Assembly: GCA_028532985.1 (NCBI GenBank)
Contig: JANCIK010000008.1
Coordinates: 2,232,001-2,296,000, forward strand
DNA: 64,000 bases
Direction of reading: 5' to 3'
Origin: Stropharia rugosoannulata
Taxonomy: Eukaryota > Basidiomycota > Agaricomycetes > Agaricales > Strophariaceae
The notes beneath the pieces were generated by a model, which was not told where the DNA came from, did no database searches, and was given only the letters and a program-made list of their open reading frames with translations. The position numbers and the translations under genes are program-made. Positions 1 through 12,348 of the stretch are shown piece after piece (within the stretch, counting starts at the first letter, position 1; each line of letters begins with the position of its first letter).

Positions 1-881
1 AAGGGCCAGTCACTGTCGGAAACAGAGCTATGTGCCCTCCAGAGTGCAAATAAAGTGCTATTGTCTGCGGCGCTATGTCAGGTAAGTCAGAGTGGGCGAC
101 TGGAAAGTGACATACCTGGTATAGGGTCGGCATGCAGCCAGGAAACTCCGCGAATCCTGAACAGGTATTAGTTGCAGCTTAGCAGTAGAGTCAAAGAACA
201 TACGTTGACCCATAATTGCCAAAAAGCTCACGAGCTTCAGTTAAGTTTATTGTCTGCCATTCCTTCAGTCCGTCGCCCGTGCTCGCCAGTACGGTCGCTA
301 TAGGTGGAAGTGAGTTCCCACTATCCGCTACGAGATACAGCTTCTTCTTGTAGATAAAGACGTTGTCCAAGGTGGTATATCCTATGCTCGTCCAGCAAGT
401 AAGTAACAGGAGAGCAAAAATGTTTTATCGACGCACCTGGAACATGCTTTACAAGCTTTGTCTGCGGTACATTGTCCCCCCAGTGCTGCAGAACATCGTC
501 GACAGCGGAGTCCCCGAAAGGCTGTTGTACCCCAGAAACATCTTCAATCTCTGTCCGTGCTGTCCACTGCGCTCCGTGTCGACCTGACCCCTTTCGCTGA
601 CTCCTTGCGGCTTCACTCTCCATAATATGTCCAGGAAGCCACTCCCAGCTCCCAAAGATATCCTTCTCCAGCTTGTCCCGCCACCCAACTGGCCTCAGGC
701 CATCCTCGCCGATGATTGTGTTCCCGACCCCCAAACGACTTAGGACTGCTCCTTTCGTGGCGGCAGCATCTATGCCAAGCGTTTGGAGGGTGACTTCAAT
801 GTTGTAGCAGACGAGATAGGCACCAAGGCATAGTAGTATAAATGCAACTTCCCGCCTATCAGGTGGAGCGGACCAGCGCAT
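1..881 (-). CDS. GT61-like (DUF563) type II membrane glycosyltransferase, partial
   Basis: The gene starts at the ATG at 881 and runs off the left edge, so only its N-terminal part is present. Residues 9-28 after the start form one hydrophobic segment (core FILLCLGAYLVCY), as expected for a Golgi signal anchor, followed by a stem. Three GT-AG introns can be placed by eye. Splicing out the first (about 375-420 on this strand) gives the join HVPG-YTTLDNVFIYKKK, followed by LYLVADSGNSLPPI and later TINLTEARELFGNYG and IRGVSWLHADP. This order of motifs is what I know from basidiomycete GT61/DUF563 proteins, which transfer sugars in the secretory pathway. The catalytic part lies outside the window, so donor and acceptor are unknown. 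An upstream in-frame extension to 974 has no membrane-protein logic and was not used. Family assignment is by pattern recognition only. Confidence 0.6.
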
Positions 882-1397
882 TAGAATGGGCCAAGTATGT
901 TGCACAGAAGACTTGCAGAAGACCGAGGAAAACGAGTTTGCGAAGCGAGCTACGCTCGTGACCGATCCGCCCAAAGAGGAAGACAGCCAGGAACGCCACA
1001 GTGCCGGACGACATCAAACTGTCTCAAGTCAAGCTTCAAGTCTCCTTCAATACTACATATGTATGCATCAGAAATCTGTGCCGTTTCATTACCGAAGCCT
1101 CCTTCACCAAGACGTACTACTCGCTCCTGGAGGGAGGCCGCCTACGGATCCATTCAGGCTAAACAATTTGATTGGGTTAGTTTTTGTCTGCATAAAAATA
1201 GCTTATCCTTGTCTAGTAGACATCTGTCGTTCATAAAGCTTTATAAAGCCAATGCTAAAGCGTTAATCGAAATCGCCTATTGTCCATTGAACAGACCATC
1301 AATCGTACAAAGGCTAGAAAGCTAACAATTATCTATACATGTTACTAAATGGCAAAGCTGACTGGTTGTACACAACTATTTACATGCTTTATACAAA
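882..1397. other. Intergenic region, no gene seen
   Basis: This stretch lies between the start of the glycosyltransferase gene and the 3' end of the histone gene. Short open frames here lack family similarity and splice logic. It should hold the promoter of the glycosyltransferase gene. A palindromic AGCTTTATAAAG lies near 1235, but it is too far from 881 to be called a TATA box with confidence. Confidence 0.5.
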
Positions 1398-2090
<693 letters not shown>

Positions 2091-2995
2091 CAGCAACGCG
2101 TTGAATCATCTGATGAAAGAGAGTATCCTCCACACACCATTTTGAATTGATTTATGCCAGGTGAAAGGCAGGTGCAGCCGTTGTGAAAGATGTGGAGGAA
2201 ATGTAGTAAGTAGTCTGTGCCACTGGCCGCAATCTATACTCTATTGCTGTGAGACCCTTTCTCGGGCCGTGCCGCCATCAGACACAGCCGTAGATATTCC
2301 TGCACCTGTAGCCAACCTGCGTGTTGAGTCACGCAAGTTAATACACATGTGCATGTGAATCTTGTCTTCTACGTACAGCAGTGAGCACCACCCTCCACTA
2401 CTTACTCGTAGACTCTGGTTAGCAATCTCTCTCAATGTGGCATCAGTACTCTTCGGACTTCGGCATCCAATCGCCAACACTCCGAATGATTCACTGACAA
2501 ATGAGTCATATCACAGCAAGTGCAGCATAGCGACAAATCTAGAAGCCCCACCAACTTGGAACTTGATGAATTTAAACATTCCCTCTCACCTTCTCTTTTG
2601 CTTCCCGCTGGTATCGATGGCAGGAACGCACGCAAACCCTATATCGAGATATCATTACCACAACGACACGGCAGATATGTGGATTTGCCAACAGGGGCTG
2701 TACGCAGGGTACTCGATTTCATAGAGTTGCTTCTGCCGTTCATACAAATGATGCGAGTGTCGTATTTATTTTTTCAGAGATTTTTTGGGGAGGGGGGTGA
2801 TTGGTGTTACAGTAACGGCTGGGCAACAATCGAACCTCTCGGCCTAGTTCCAACTCTCAGCACGCAGAATTTGCCCAGAGTCCAGGTCATCTTTATTTCA
2901 ATCTTATTTACTAGTGTTTGGATTCTTTGAGGCACCTATATTCACTGATCCAGGCTGTCATCCAAGGTAGCACTGATTCTTCGATAATCGCAAAC
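2091..2995. other. Intergenic region between H2A-like and TenA-like genes
   Basis: About 900 bp that should hold the missing first exon of the histone gene and both promoters. Open frames on either strand overlap one another and match nothing I recognise. No H2B-like sequence was found here, although H2A and H2B are often divergent neighbours in fungi. Confidence 0.4.
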
Positions 2996-3818
2996 ATGGA
3001 TGAGCGCAGTTTCAAGCTTTCTTCTCATCTTCTAACACTTTCAACTACTACTTCATATGAATTTGCGACGCGGCACGCGTTTCTTACGCAAGCCGGGGAT
3101 GGCTCGCTCCCCCATGAACGCCTAGCGTTCTGGCTTGCACAGGATCGCACCTATGTAGCACATGCTTATCCGCGCTTCATTGGCTCGCTCATTGCCTCTA
3201 TACCATTCTCTACCTCCGACTCGGTGTCGGGTACCCGCGAGCGACACAACGAAGATATATTGCGCGTTCTTGTAGGCTGCCTTGACAATACTGTGAAGGA
3301 AGTGGGATTCTTTGCGGACACTGCTCAGAAGTGGGGTTTGGATATCGATAAATGGAGCCAACGAAAGGAGACAAGGGATTACACCGCCGAGATGGCTCGG
3401 GTTGCGGCGTTAGGCTCTCTGGAAGAAGGCCTTATCTTCCTATGGGCAATGGAGAAGGTGCGATTGTATTTTTGAAAGAAAAAAAATGAGGATACTCTGA
3501 TATAGTCCTTATTGCCAGGTCTACCTTGATGCCTGGACATATGTGAAACAGATGCAGTCCTTATCCAGAAAACTGGAGGGAGATCCCAACACACTCTCCG
3601 CTGTGCACAGCTTTACCGAGAACTGGAGTTCGCCAGAGTTTGTCACTTTCGTGGACAAATTGGAGTCTCTAATAAACGGACTCGATATATCTCCTCGCTC
3701 TGAACTCTTTTATAAAGCTGAAGATATATGGAGGAGAGTTGTAGAACTCGAAGCAACATTTTGGCCTCGAGATGGCGAGGAACAGCAGGTCGCGTCTCTG
3801 AAACAACTAAGCCCGTAA
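2996..3818 (+). CDS. TenA/THI-4 family (haem-oxygenase-like fold) protein
   Basis: Two exons, 2996-3457 and 3519-3818, are joined across a 61-nt GT-AG intron and give 253 residues. The N-terminal part has the TenA pattern of helices with the signature WLAQDRTYVAHAYPRFIG (residues 45-62), followed by GFFADTAQKWGLD and LWAMEKVYLDAWTYVK. These fit the TENA_THI-4 helical bundle. Bacterial and yeast TenA enzymes hydrolyse thiamin or its aminopyrimidine breakdown products for salvage. I cannot identify the catalytic cysteine of classical TenA here, so a divergent or non-thiaminase role is possible. The start is the first ATG of the frame that gives the whole domain. Soluble, with no signal peptide or membrane segment. 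Confidence 0.65.
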
Positions 3819-4827
3819 TGAAACAAGAAGACAAAAAGTTATCGCTGAAGTATATACATATGTAGGTTTGATGTAGGTGCTCAATGCCTACCTTTTTAAG
3901 TCGAAGAGTGGGTACGATCTACGGACACCAACATGGCTTAAGAGGCTCTGATGCGGCACGACCGCGCTGTTGGCCATGGAAGTGATCATACTTAGTATAT
4001 CACGATCTTTCTTTTCCACTATGAGATGAATGCCTAAAGGCTGCGGCAAGCTTACTTAACGGACCTGCCGGTGATTTCCGACTCCATCGTCACGACCTTT
4101 CAACACAATTTCAACATGTTTAATGAACAACGCAAAGCGCAACCCCCATCTTGAACCAAAGACTGACGTCTTTGCAGTATGCTTTAACAGGGTCTCGCAT
4201 CTTTAGAGTGCATTACAGGACTTCGCCTTGTGAATGACGGTCTCTCAGGCTCGACAACGAACACGAATGATACATCCCGGTACATCTGAATCTCCTCTGT
4301 ACTTGGGAATCAGCGCTAGTGTGGGATTTCTTCCATCGGATACTTCACGAGTTAAACATATATCAAAGACGGCAAGCCTGTCTGTAAAATTTCTCAAAGT
4401 TAAACACATCTAGCCTCATGGACACTCCTAGCGAGTTCTGTTTGGCCGACATTATCCCGACGCAGCCGTAAAAGGGAGTAGGGAAGTCTCCTTTGACGTA
4501 CTTTGAAACGCATGTCAGTCACGACTAGTGGTGGATGGAAGATACTTACCAGCCTTGCTTCTTAATGACTCGGACAATAACTGCTATCGCTTCAAGTTCC
4601 TGGGAAAGCAAAGATAACGACCTCAAATTACTGCTATTACTAACTCGGTACGGCCTTCTTCATTGTGACCGTAATGCTGCAGTTCAGCCTCGTCCGGATC
4701 TTCACTCTTCATGGTTGGTTTGTCAGTTATGACTGTGCTTCCTTCAACTCTTTCTAGAAATATCAAAAATCCTTAAAATTCGACTGTCAATGCTACAGAT
4801 AGGCTTTGTCTCTCAGCTCTGTCCGAC
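3819..4827. other. Intergenic region, nothing recognised
   Basis: One kilobase between two same-strand genes. A 65-codon open frame at 4535-4732 has no recognisable content. The region presumably carries the TenA terminator and the promoter of the MFS gene; no clear TATA box was seen close to 4828. Confidence 0.4.
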
Positions 4828-6957
4828 ATGCTACTCAATCTAGAGCACTCCAAGACTAGCTTCTCCCTGGACCACTCTGAAGACATACAAGCCGAAGCCG
4901 CCTCTCTGCATGATGGTGCCTCTAAAATTCCCAAGGTGGACACTGCATATGAACTTCATCCTCTGCCTACCCAGCTCCACGAGAGGTCTAGAAGACTTTC
5001 TGCTACCGTTTCACGCTTCGACAAATCGCTTTTTGACGGAGATGACTGTTTGAAGACAGTAAAATATGTTCACGACGCACCAAGTTCAAATGTATGCCCT
5101 ACTGCTAACCCAGCTTCCCATGGGTCAAGGGTAGAACTTAGCACTTTGTCCGAGCAACAAAAGAAACACAGTCTGATTCAATTCGCTGCCATTTGCTGGT
5201 CCTTTTGGCTGGTAGGATGGAACGATGGCTCGCTCGGACCTTTACTGCCCCGCATACAGCATGATTATCAGGCAAGTTTTACAAGTCATAATATACAGGT
5301 AATCTCATATTGTTGACGCTACGCTTAGCTCGGATACTCGATAGTTTCCTTGATTTTCGTTGGAAATTGTGCGGTAAGTATCATGAGAACTGTGATTGAA
5401 GCTTATCTTAAGGCTCGACTAGGGATTCATTACTGGCTCCGCGTTGAACGTATGGTTCAACGAACGCTATGGACTTGGAAAGGTATGGTTAGTTGTACAC
5501 TATCAGAGGAATTTGACACGAAGTCCAATCTGTTGAAGGTGTTTGTAGCTGGGGCATTAACCCAGTTTATTGGATACACGATTCTCATATCCAGTCCCCC
5601 ATTTCCACTTATTATATGCGCCTACTTTTTTTTGGGTTTTGGAATTTCGCTACAAGTCAGTACTGTCTTGCTCAGTACTGTCTTCCTACATCACTTATGC
5701 GCCCTACCTTTGACGTATAGATTGCTCAAGGCAATGGATTTGTAGGGAGTCTCCGTCAACACATGACCCTAAAACTCGGCCTAGTACATGGTGCATACGG
5801 TATGTGCGGTCTTTTGGAACCTGTAGTACACCGCGGGAATTTACAATGTAACTCGCAGGTTTGGGAGCCTTTACCTCGCCCTTCTCCGCAACCTATTTCT
5901 CTACATTAACGGACAGAAAATGGGCATTCCACTTCATCTTATCGGCTGCATTCTCTATTGTTAACGCGATAGTGCTCATATGTGTATTCCGCTTCCGTTC
6001 TCAAGAAGGTAGAGAACGGTATTGTTTTGTTCTATGTTTCATGGCTGATCAAGGTGCATACAGACGTCTTGCGAGATGCCGGACAGGAACCCCAAGTGGA
6101 GAATACAACCCAGCCAGAAGGCAGCGTATACAGGCAGATATCAAGGCTGAAAGCCATGCCATGGCTTACTATCTTTGCTTTGATCTACATCGGGGTAGAA
6201 GTGACACTTGGGGGTAAGCTGCTAACGTGAGTGCGGAAGTGTCTCTTTTAACATTCAATTTTTGTCAGGCTGGATGGTGTCCTTCATTATTCGGGAACGG
6301 CATGGAGGGTCTAGTTCAGGTTATATTTCATCAGGATTCTTTGGTGGTATGTGTTTGATTCTCGAGCTTTCAGAAGCAATACTAAATTTACGATCCAAGG
6401 TCTTACCGCAGGTCGCGTATGCTTGATCTGGCTTAATGATATGGTTGGAGCAAGGCGTATCATATTTATTTACACAGTAATAGCCATAGGGTGCGCAAGT
6501 TTGCGACTCATAAGAACTTTACCTAAATGGCGATGCTTGTAGGTTGGAGCTTACAGTCTGGTTTATACCTTCTATCATTGAGAATGGTATCGCTGTAAGT
6601 GCTTATGCTCTCGATTCATACCGCTTTCTCATTTCACTCGCTAAAGATTTCGATAACTGGGTTGGTGTTGGGTCCCATGTATCCTCTTCTTGTATCGCAC
6701 ATGACACATATCTTACCGCACTGGCTTCTCACCGGCTGTATTGGGCTGGTTACTGGATTAGGCATGGCCGGCTCTGCCGTGCTCCCATTTGTGACCGGTC
6801 TTCTGGCGTCGAAATTCGGTATCGGTTCGCTTCAACCTCTGTACGTTTCTGTGGCTTATTCGAATCTCGACGCTTCGTTTTCTGATTATCTTATAGTATG
6901 ATATCTATGATGGGATGCATGGTGTTTATTTGGGCGCTTGTTCCAGGTGGAAATTGA
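4828..6957 (+). CDS. Major facilitator superfamily transporter, Bsc6-like (copy 1)
   Basis: A soluble N-tail of about 120 residues precedes the first membrane helix, which carries WSFWLVGWNDGSLGPLLPRI, the hallmark start of the basidiomycete Bsc6-like MFS group. Downstream exons give GFITGSALNVWFNERYGLGK, a helix with FPLIICAYFFLGFGISLQ, GAFTSPFSATYFSTL, RLKAMPWLTIFALIYIGVEV, FIIRERHGGSSSGYISSGFF, GRVCLIWLND, a GLVLGPMYPLLVSHM helix and LASKFGIGSLQPL, ending MGCMVFIWALVPGGN. About ten short introns were placed. The intron after HDYQ (5272-5328) appears to use a GC donor, whereas the equivalent intron of copy 2 at 58 kb uses GT. The frame is open throughout, so the gene looks functional. Substrate unknown; a plasma or vacuolar membrane carrier is likely. 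Confidence 0.8.
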
Positions 6958-7479
6958 GATACCCTCATGGATATACCTTCATTTTGGAATGGTTTGGGTT
7001 TTCTTATTCGGATGTCCCCTTCATTTCCTTCATCTCCCTCTTATCTCAGTGGCAGAGCGCATTGCTAGTACATGTATGTGAGCAGACATCACCGTTACAG
7101 CACTGATCATTGCATATTGAGGTTAGTCTTTCAAGTCAGCTAGAGGGAAGCTCGTCATTGAAATTTCTTTTTTCGTTCAAGCTTCATTGTTTTTAATCAT
7201 TCGGGGTTGATCATATATCAAGAAATTAGAACTAAACTCTCATTCAAATGGCAGTGAATTACGAAAACCTGAATCATGTTTCCTTATCTCTGAAGATGTA
7301 CTCCAATTAGTATGACCATTTACATGACGTGAAGTTTGGAGTGTCAAGCAAGTAGGAATGTTCCGTTACACGGCTCAACTTGCTCAAGTTTCATAGGCTT
7401 GCCCACTACTTATGTATAAGTAGGTGGTGCGAAGCACCTATACCGTCTACTTGGAAGTCAACTTTGCTATCGGATTGTC
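6958..7479. other. Intergenic region, nothing recognised
   Basis: About 520 bp between the MFS gene and the P450. No open frame or RNA gene was recognised; it should contain the P450 promoter. Confidence 0.4.
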
Positions 7480-10400
7480 ATGTCCTCAAGTGCAAGCATC
7501 GACAAAGTGATCCTCGATGGTCGCTTCAGCGCTTTTCAAGCTGCCTTGATGGCTAGTTTGGCCATACTCGTTATTCACAAAGTACTGAAATATCGGCGCG
7601 CACTAGAGGTGTGTAAAATAATTTATATGAAAACTAAATTGCCTCTCAAGCTCATTAACAGGCCGTCAGCTTTATACCTGGCTTTCGTGTTCCTTTCCAA
7701 CCACTTGGCCTACCAGGAGCAATACTTCCAACAAGCTGGTGGAATCCGGGTGTTAGCTGCATCTGGAACTTTCGCAATACCAGTGAGTTTCTCTATGGAC
7801 TTAGCTGGGGAACTATAATGATACTCATTGATGATCAGTGTACAGGCTATGGTTGCCCGTTTGCACATTTATTATTCCGCACATATACATTGAGCTTTTT
7901 GTTCCGCACACTTCTAAATATTGCGCACACTTAACTTTTCGAAGCCGCAAACTTGTATTTTTGTGCCGCACAATTGAGAAAAGTGCGCACACATATCAAA
8001 AACATGCCGCACACTTCAAGAAAAGTGCGCACACATATGAAAAAAATGCCGCACACTTCAAAAACATGCCGCACATTTAGAAAATCTGGTCCGCACACTT
8101 CAAACATTGCGCGCACATATCAATTTTTGACCCGCACATATTGTTTGCAGGTCTGCGCACACTTCAAAAATCGAGCGCGCACATATATCGCTTATTGCCG
8201 TGCCTTGGCATCAGCGGCTTCTGGCCCGGACTCGGCAAACACGGCTGGGCCTGCCGTTTGTAGGCCGAGTTCTCACGCTTACCATCTGGGAGAATCGAGG
8301 CTACTAGTACTTCACCAGCATTAAATAAGAAAATTCTACAAATTATGTTATTGACAATGTCAATAGACATAATTGATTTAATACCTTGCCAATTGGATGT
8401 AGCCAACTACAGTGATTTTTAATTGGCAGATGCTTGAAATACTATTAACAGCTAAATAACAGCTCACCAGAACTACCCTTATACATTTACTCTGCTTATC
8501 AGGCACCTTGCATATCTCATGCTTTATGGGCCTTGAGGTCAGGTTGCACTGTGTATATGGTAATGTGGTAAAATGATTATTAATACACTGGTCCCTCACA
8601 TAAATGATAATATTATCATATTGAGACAAGTACTAGAGCTACGATCTATTTCTTTACACATCAGGTAGATAATTAGCATAAAAATTGATTTGTTACATTA
8701 TTGGACCTTAGGTAAACGCCCTTCTATGTTTTTGTGCTTCATCTCTGTTGAGTTAGCCAGGCAAGAGCGGCGCGTCTATTGGTCACATGACTAAGTGATG
8801 GGGAAATTCATCGGCCGCAGCACGGCAGTGGTCTAACATAATCAGGCAACTGTGCCACATGCCGTGCTGCCGGGCATGAGCCGGAAACGGCAAAATGCCG
8901 CTGATGCCAAGTCATGGCAATAAGCGATATATATGCGCGCTCGATTTTTGAAGTGTGCGCAGACCTACAAACAATATGTGCGGGTCAAAAATTGATATGT
9001 GCACACAATTTTTCAAGTGTGCGGAACAAGTTTCAAGTGTGCGGACCAGATTTTCAATGTGTGCGGCATTTTTTTCATATGTTTGCGCACTTTTCTTAAA
9101 GTGTGCGGCATGTTTTTGATATGTGTGCGCACTTTTCTCAATTGTGCGGAACAAAAATACAAGTTCGCGGCTTCGAAAAGTTAAGTGTGTGCAATATTTT
9201 GAAGTGTGCAGAACAAAAAAATTAAAGTATATGTGCGGAATAATAAATGTGCAAACGGGCAACCATACGGTGATACCTGGAAGAGACATAGAAGAGTCAT
9301 TGGACCTGCCTTTCATAACAAATTGTAGGTTGTTGTTGTCAACTTGGCACATTTGCACTTAACCACCTTCTTCACTCAGATATGAGGCAGCTTGGGCTGA
9401 GACCATAGGGTTTTATCATGATATGGTAGCTTCGGAACAATGGGGCACAAAGCAGCGAATCGATGTTCCGGCTGTGCAGGTTTTAACTTTTAATGTATGT
9501 ATATTCATTCCTACCATGAAGCAACAAATTGTTCTCATACCGTACGTTAGCTGGCTCTGTTGATGATAGGAAAATGTGGTTTTGGATTTCCGTTCAAATG
9601 GTCCGAATCTGAGCAGGTATTACCGGCCGGAAAAATGACACTCCGCGAAGCATTTAAAACCATCTCGACTTCTTTTCTCATTACATCGTATTTTCCTCCT
9701 TGGTTGGAGAAGCTACCTTTTAAAAAGTGGGTCTACCTCTGGCAGCTACTGGACTCACTTGACATGATTTACTATGAATAGCTTGAAGCGCATTTTTGTA
9801 GCAAAACAAACACTAACAAATTTTATGAAGGAGCAAGTAACAGCACGGAGGGCGGATCTTGAACTACAGGCTGCTGATTATAATGTCTTCTCAATGCTCA
9901 TTCAAGCCAGCGAGGATGAAGGTCGTAAATTCAAGCTCGACGATTCAGAGCTGGTGAGTATTATTATACCTGTTAAAACGTGAGCCTGCCCCAACAAAAC
10001 AATTTAGATTAGCAACGTGTTTATTTTGCTGCTTGCTGGACACAGTAATTTCAAGTTTGACAGGCTATGGAATATTTACTCAGTCCATCACAAATAGAAA
10101 CCACAGCGCATAGCCTCTCAATTACTCTTGCACTGCTTGCATCTCACGCTGATATTCAGGAAGATATATACCAGCATATTTTGTCCATCGTAGGCCATGG
10201 GCGAGATTTAGTGAGTTGGACTCTTTTGCAACTGATCTCTTATCTGACTGTAAGCAAGGTGTATAGTGATTATGATAAGCTCTATAAAGTCCTTGCAGCA
10301 TTTACCGAGAGTCTAAGGATGTTTCGTGAGTCGTGAAATTCTATCTACTTGCAAATGACTAAGAAAGTATAGCTACCACTTATGTTATGGTTCGGGAAGC

Positions 10401-10980
10401 GTATCACGATACCATCCTGCAACTTCCCGATTCTCACGGAGAAGGAAGCAGAACTACTCCGATTGCAAAGGGAACACAGGTAATTCAAGATACTTTTTAT
10501 TCATACAGTTTGACAGCTTACACAGACCACACTTGAGGTTATTATTGATTTAATTGGTCTTCGTAAGCAATAACATAATGGCCTATATAATAACTTACTG
10601 ATGCGTTGGCATAGACTCTAATCCTTGTTATTTCGACGAGCCCACAAAGTTCAAGCCATCGAGATGGTACGATGTTTCCTCCAGTGAATCAGACATGTTT
10701 GTTGGTTTCAGTATAGGTATAGCCACGGTGATGCTATAAAAATGTGTGATCTCTAATCCATTGTTTCTTAGGAAACCGTGCTTGTCTCGGCCGCAAATTT
10801 TCTACTACAGAGGCCGTTGCATTTCTTACAATGCTCCTGCGGGACTATCGTATTGAACCTCAACTGAGCGGAAATGAAACCATTGACCACTGGAAGAATA
10901 GAGTGTTGGAGGCCAAGCTAGGAATTACTTTAGGTGTGCAAGATGTTCCGGTGACTTTGATTCCTCGCAAGCAATTATGA
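7480..10980 (+). pseudogene. Cytochrome P450 gene interrupted by a long-TIR DNA element, with an internal coding segment absent
   Basis: Starts at ATG 7480 with an N-terminal membrane anchor (FQAALMASLAILVIHKVL) and the proline-rich hinge FIPGFRVPFQPLG. Exon 2 reaches NFRNT-MYRLW at about 7850, where the element at 7850-9265 begins. Just after the element the P450 resumes with YGDTWKRHRRVIGPAFHNKL. In related fungal P450s about 60 residues lie between these points (beta-sheet 1 and helix B/C region); they are missing here. The rest is intact across about nine introns: GKCGFGFPF, the I-helix AGHKTTAHS (split by an intron at about 10041-10096), the ExxR motif as ESLR, and the haem-binding loop FSIGNRACLGRKF with the proximal Cys. 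The stop is at 10978-10980. One lesion in an otherwise clean gene suggests recent inactivation. Substrate unknown. Confidence 0.8.
7850..9265. mobile_element. Non-autonomous DNA transposon with ~390-bp inverted repeats and TA target duplication
   Basis: The two ends are near-perfect inverted copies: TGGTTGCCCGTTTGCACA on the left and TGTGCAAACGGGCAACCA on the right. They are flanked by TA at 7848-7849 and 9266-9267. The inverted arms run about 390 bp inward with roughly 90% identity by eye. The arms are built from many copies of CCGCACA and GCGCACA separated by A/T-rich spacers. The interior (about 8240-8870) has no transposase-like reading frame, so the element is probably mobilised in trans. 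A TA duplication is typical of Tc1/mariner-like elements but also of some others; the superfamily is not decided. It sits inside the P450 gene. Confidence 0.8.
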
Positions 10981-11341
10981 ATTTCCTTATATTTCGTGAC
11001 TGCCAATTAGCTATATGATAGTTGTATGATAGGACTTAAACATTTTAAAGAATTGTTGAAGCTATAAATGAACTATTCCTTTTAAGAGCGGGGTGATAAA
11101 AGTGTGGGCGCATCTTCCAATGGGTTATAATGCACTTTCAGTCCATTATTAAGCTAAGAGTTTATGAGTAGATAAAAGTTCGCCGGTCTGCTCCCATCCT
11201 TCTGCGCAAACATCTGAACCATGCTGCAATAGTTCTTAATCTTCAACGCATGCCGTAAAATGAGCAAGTTAGCCTGCACCTGGACTCCCGGGTGCAAAAT
11301 TTAAAAGAAAGAAGCTAGTGTTCATTAAAAATGATAAAATT
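10981..11341. other. Intergenic region, nothing recognised
   Basis: About 360 bp between the P450 stop and the tRNA. A run of T residues just downstream of the tRNA on its own strand (TAATTTTATC) can serve as RNA polymerase III terminator. Confidence 0.4.
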
Positions 11342-11342
11342 A

Positions 11343-11444
11343 ACCGACGGCGAGACTCGAACTCGCAGCCTCTGCCTCACATAACCAAACTGGGTACAAG
11401 ACCCAAAGTAGGAAAGCAACGCACTACCATTGTGCTACGACGGC
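11343..11444 (-). tRNA. tRNA-Arg (anticodon CCT) with a 31-nt intron
   Basis: Read on the minus strand, the cloverleaf is acceptor GCCGTCG, D-stem GCAC/GTGC around AATGGTA, anticodon stem TTGCT/GGCAG with loop TTCCTAA, T-arm GCGAG-TTCGAGT-CTCGC and 3' acceptor CGTCGGT. The loop is interrupted after position 37 by a 31-nt intron at 11378-11408, the canonical site for nuclear tRNA introns. The anticodon CCT reads AGG (Arg). The acceptor stem has one T-T mismatch at pair 5-68 and a terminal G-T pair, so the gene may be weakly functional. A T-run follows the 3' end. Confidence 0.75.
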
Positions 11445-12348
11445 TAGTAACTGCTAGGCCCGCCTGTGCATGATTTTACAGTTTGCCACTACCTGCTTGG
11501 TCCACGAGCCCCAAAATACTTGGTTATCCTACACAGCTCATGTTCCATTCATTATTCTGCTCTAAATTTTAATCCGCAGACATTGTCCAAGTCAGAACTG
11601 CTCTTGCATATTTTTATTATCCTATGTGCATTCGGATTGATAAATTAACCTTTTACTGGTAGTGGCAAATGATAGCAGAAGCCTTACTACTACCTGCCAG
11701 TGGTAGATAAGGTACTCCTCATACCCGTTCCGCATTACCTCGACGATGAGTAATGCACTCCTTGCATATATTGGCAGATAAGTTTACGTAAACTTGTCAA
11801 TTCTGAGAACACACTCAACATACACACTTACTGCGCCTTGGCAATCCCCCAAACATGGGTAGATATAAGAGTAACGCGCACGAAAAAAGATATCGTCCCA
11901 ATCTTCCTCTGAGAATCTGCCACATTCTTTATTTTCCCAATTTCTTTTTGCGTAACATGCTTAACATTCAGGTTGCACCATATTTATTGGGTTCTACTAT
12001 CATACTTCATATACTTCATGTCTACTGAACGTCATGTATCTTCGTTTGATTATGGTCGTCATAATAGTACAAGAAATGCCTGGAGCGATCGAAATGCATA
12101 ATTTAAACTGAGCAAAAAATGATTGTGCGAGGGGAATGTGCTCGAAATGACCCCATGAGATGAGAGAAATGCGAAGCAAGTAAGTAATACATAAGCGCTT
12201 GCGTGTTTTTTCTGGAAAAGTGATGTGTCTATAGAGTTTGCGTCAGTCATGAAATGCGTTGATGACAATAAGATGCTGATGAATGGTCGAACAGGGCCAG
12301 GATCGAATAAGTTACTACAAAGGGGGAAGAGCGTGCGCAGAGGGCGGT
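11445..12348. other. Intergenic region, nothing recognised
   Basis: About 900 bp between the tRNA and the 3' end of the kinase gene. The A/T-rich part presumably includes the kinase 3' UTR and terminator. No coding signal was found. Confidence 0.4.

Noticed and set aside
897..1325. 142-codon plus-strand frame
   Set aside because: Overlaps a second frame of similar length, has no family pattern, and begins inside the first coding exon region of the opposite-strand gene's leader.
7930..9230. Possible CRISPR-like array because of regularly spaced short repeats
   Set aside because: Repeats are degenerate, spacers are low-complexity A/T, the arrays are mirrored as inverted arms, and the genome is eukaryotic.
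7850..9265. Idea that the element is spliced out as an intron, rescuing the P450
   Set aside because: Even perfect removal would leave the protein without the roughly 60 residues expected between MYRLW and YGDTWK, and no strong splice sites sit at the element ends.
8914..9362. Repetitive Cys/His/Thr-rich open frames on both strands
   Set aside because: They are translations of the CCGCACA/GCGCACA arrays in the inverted repeats, so not genes.
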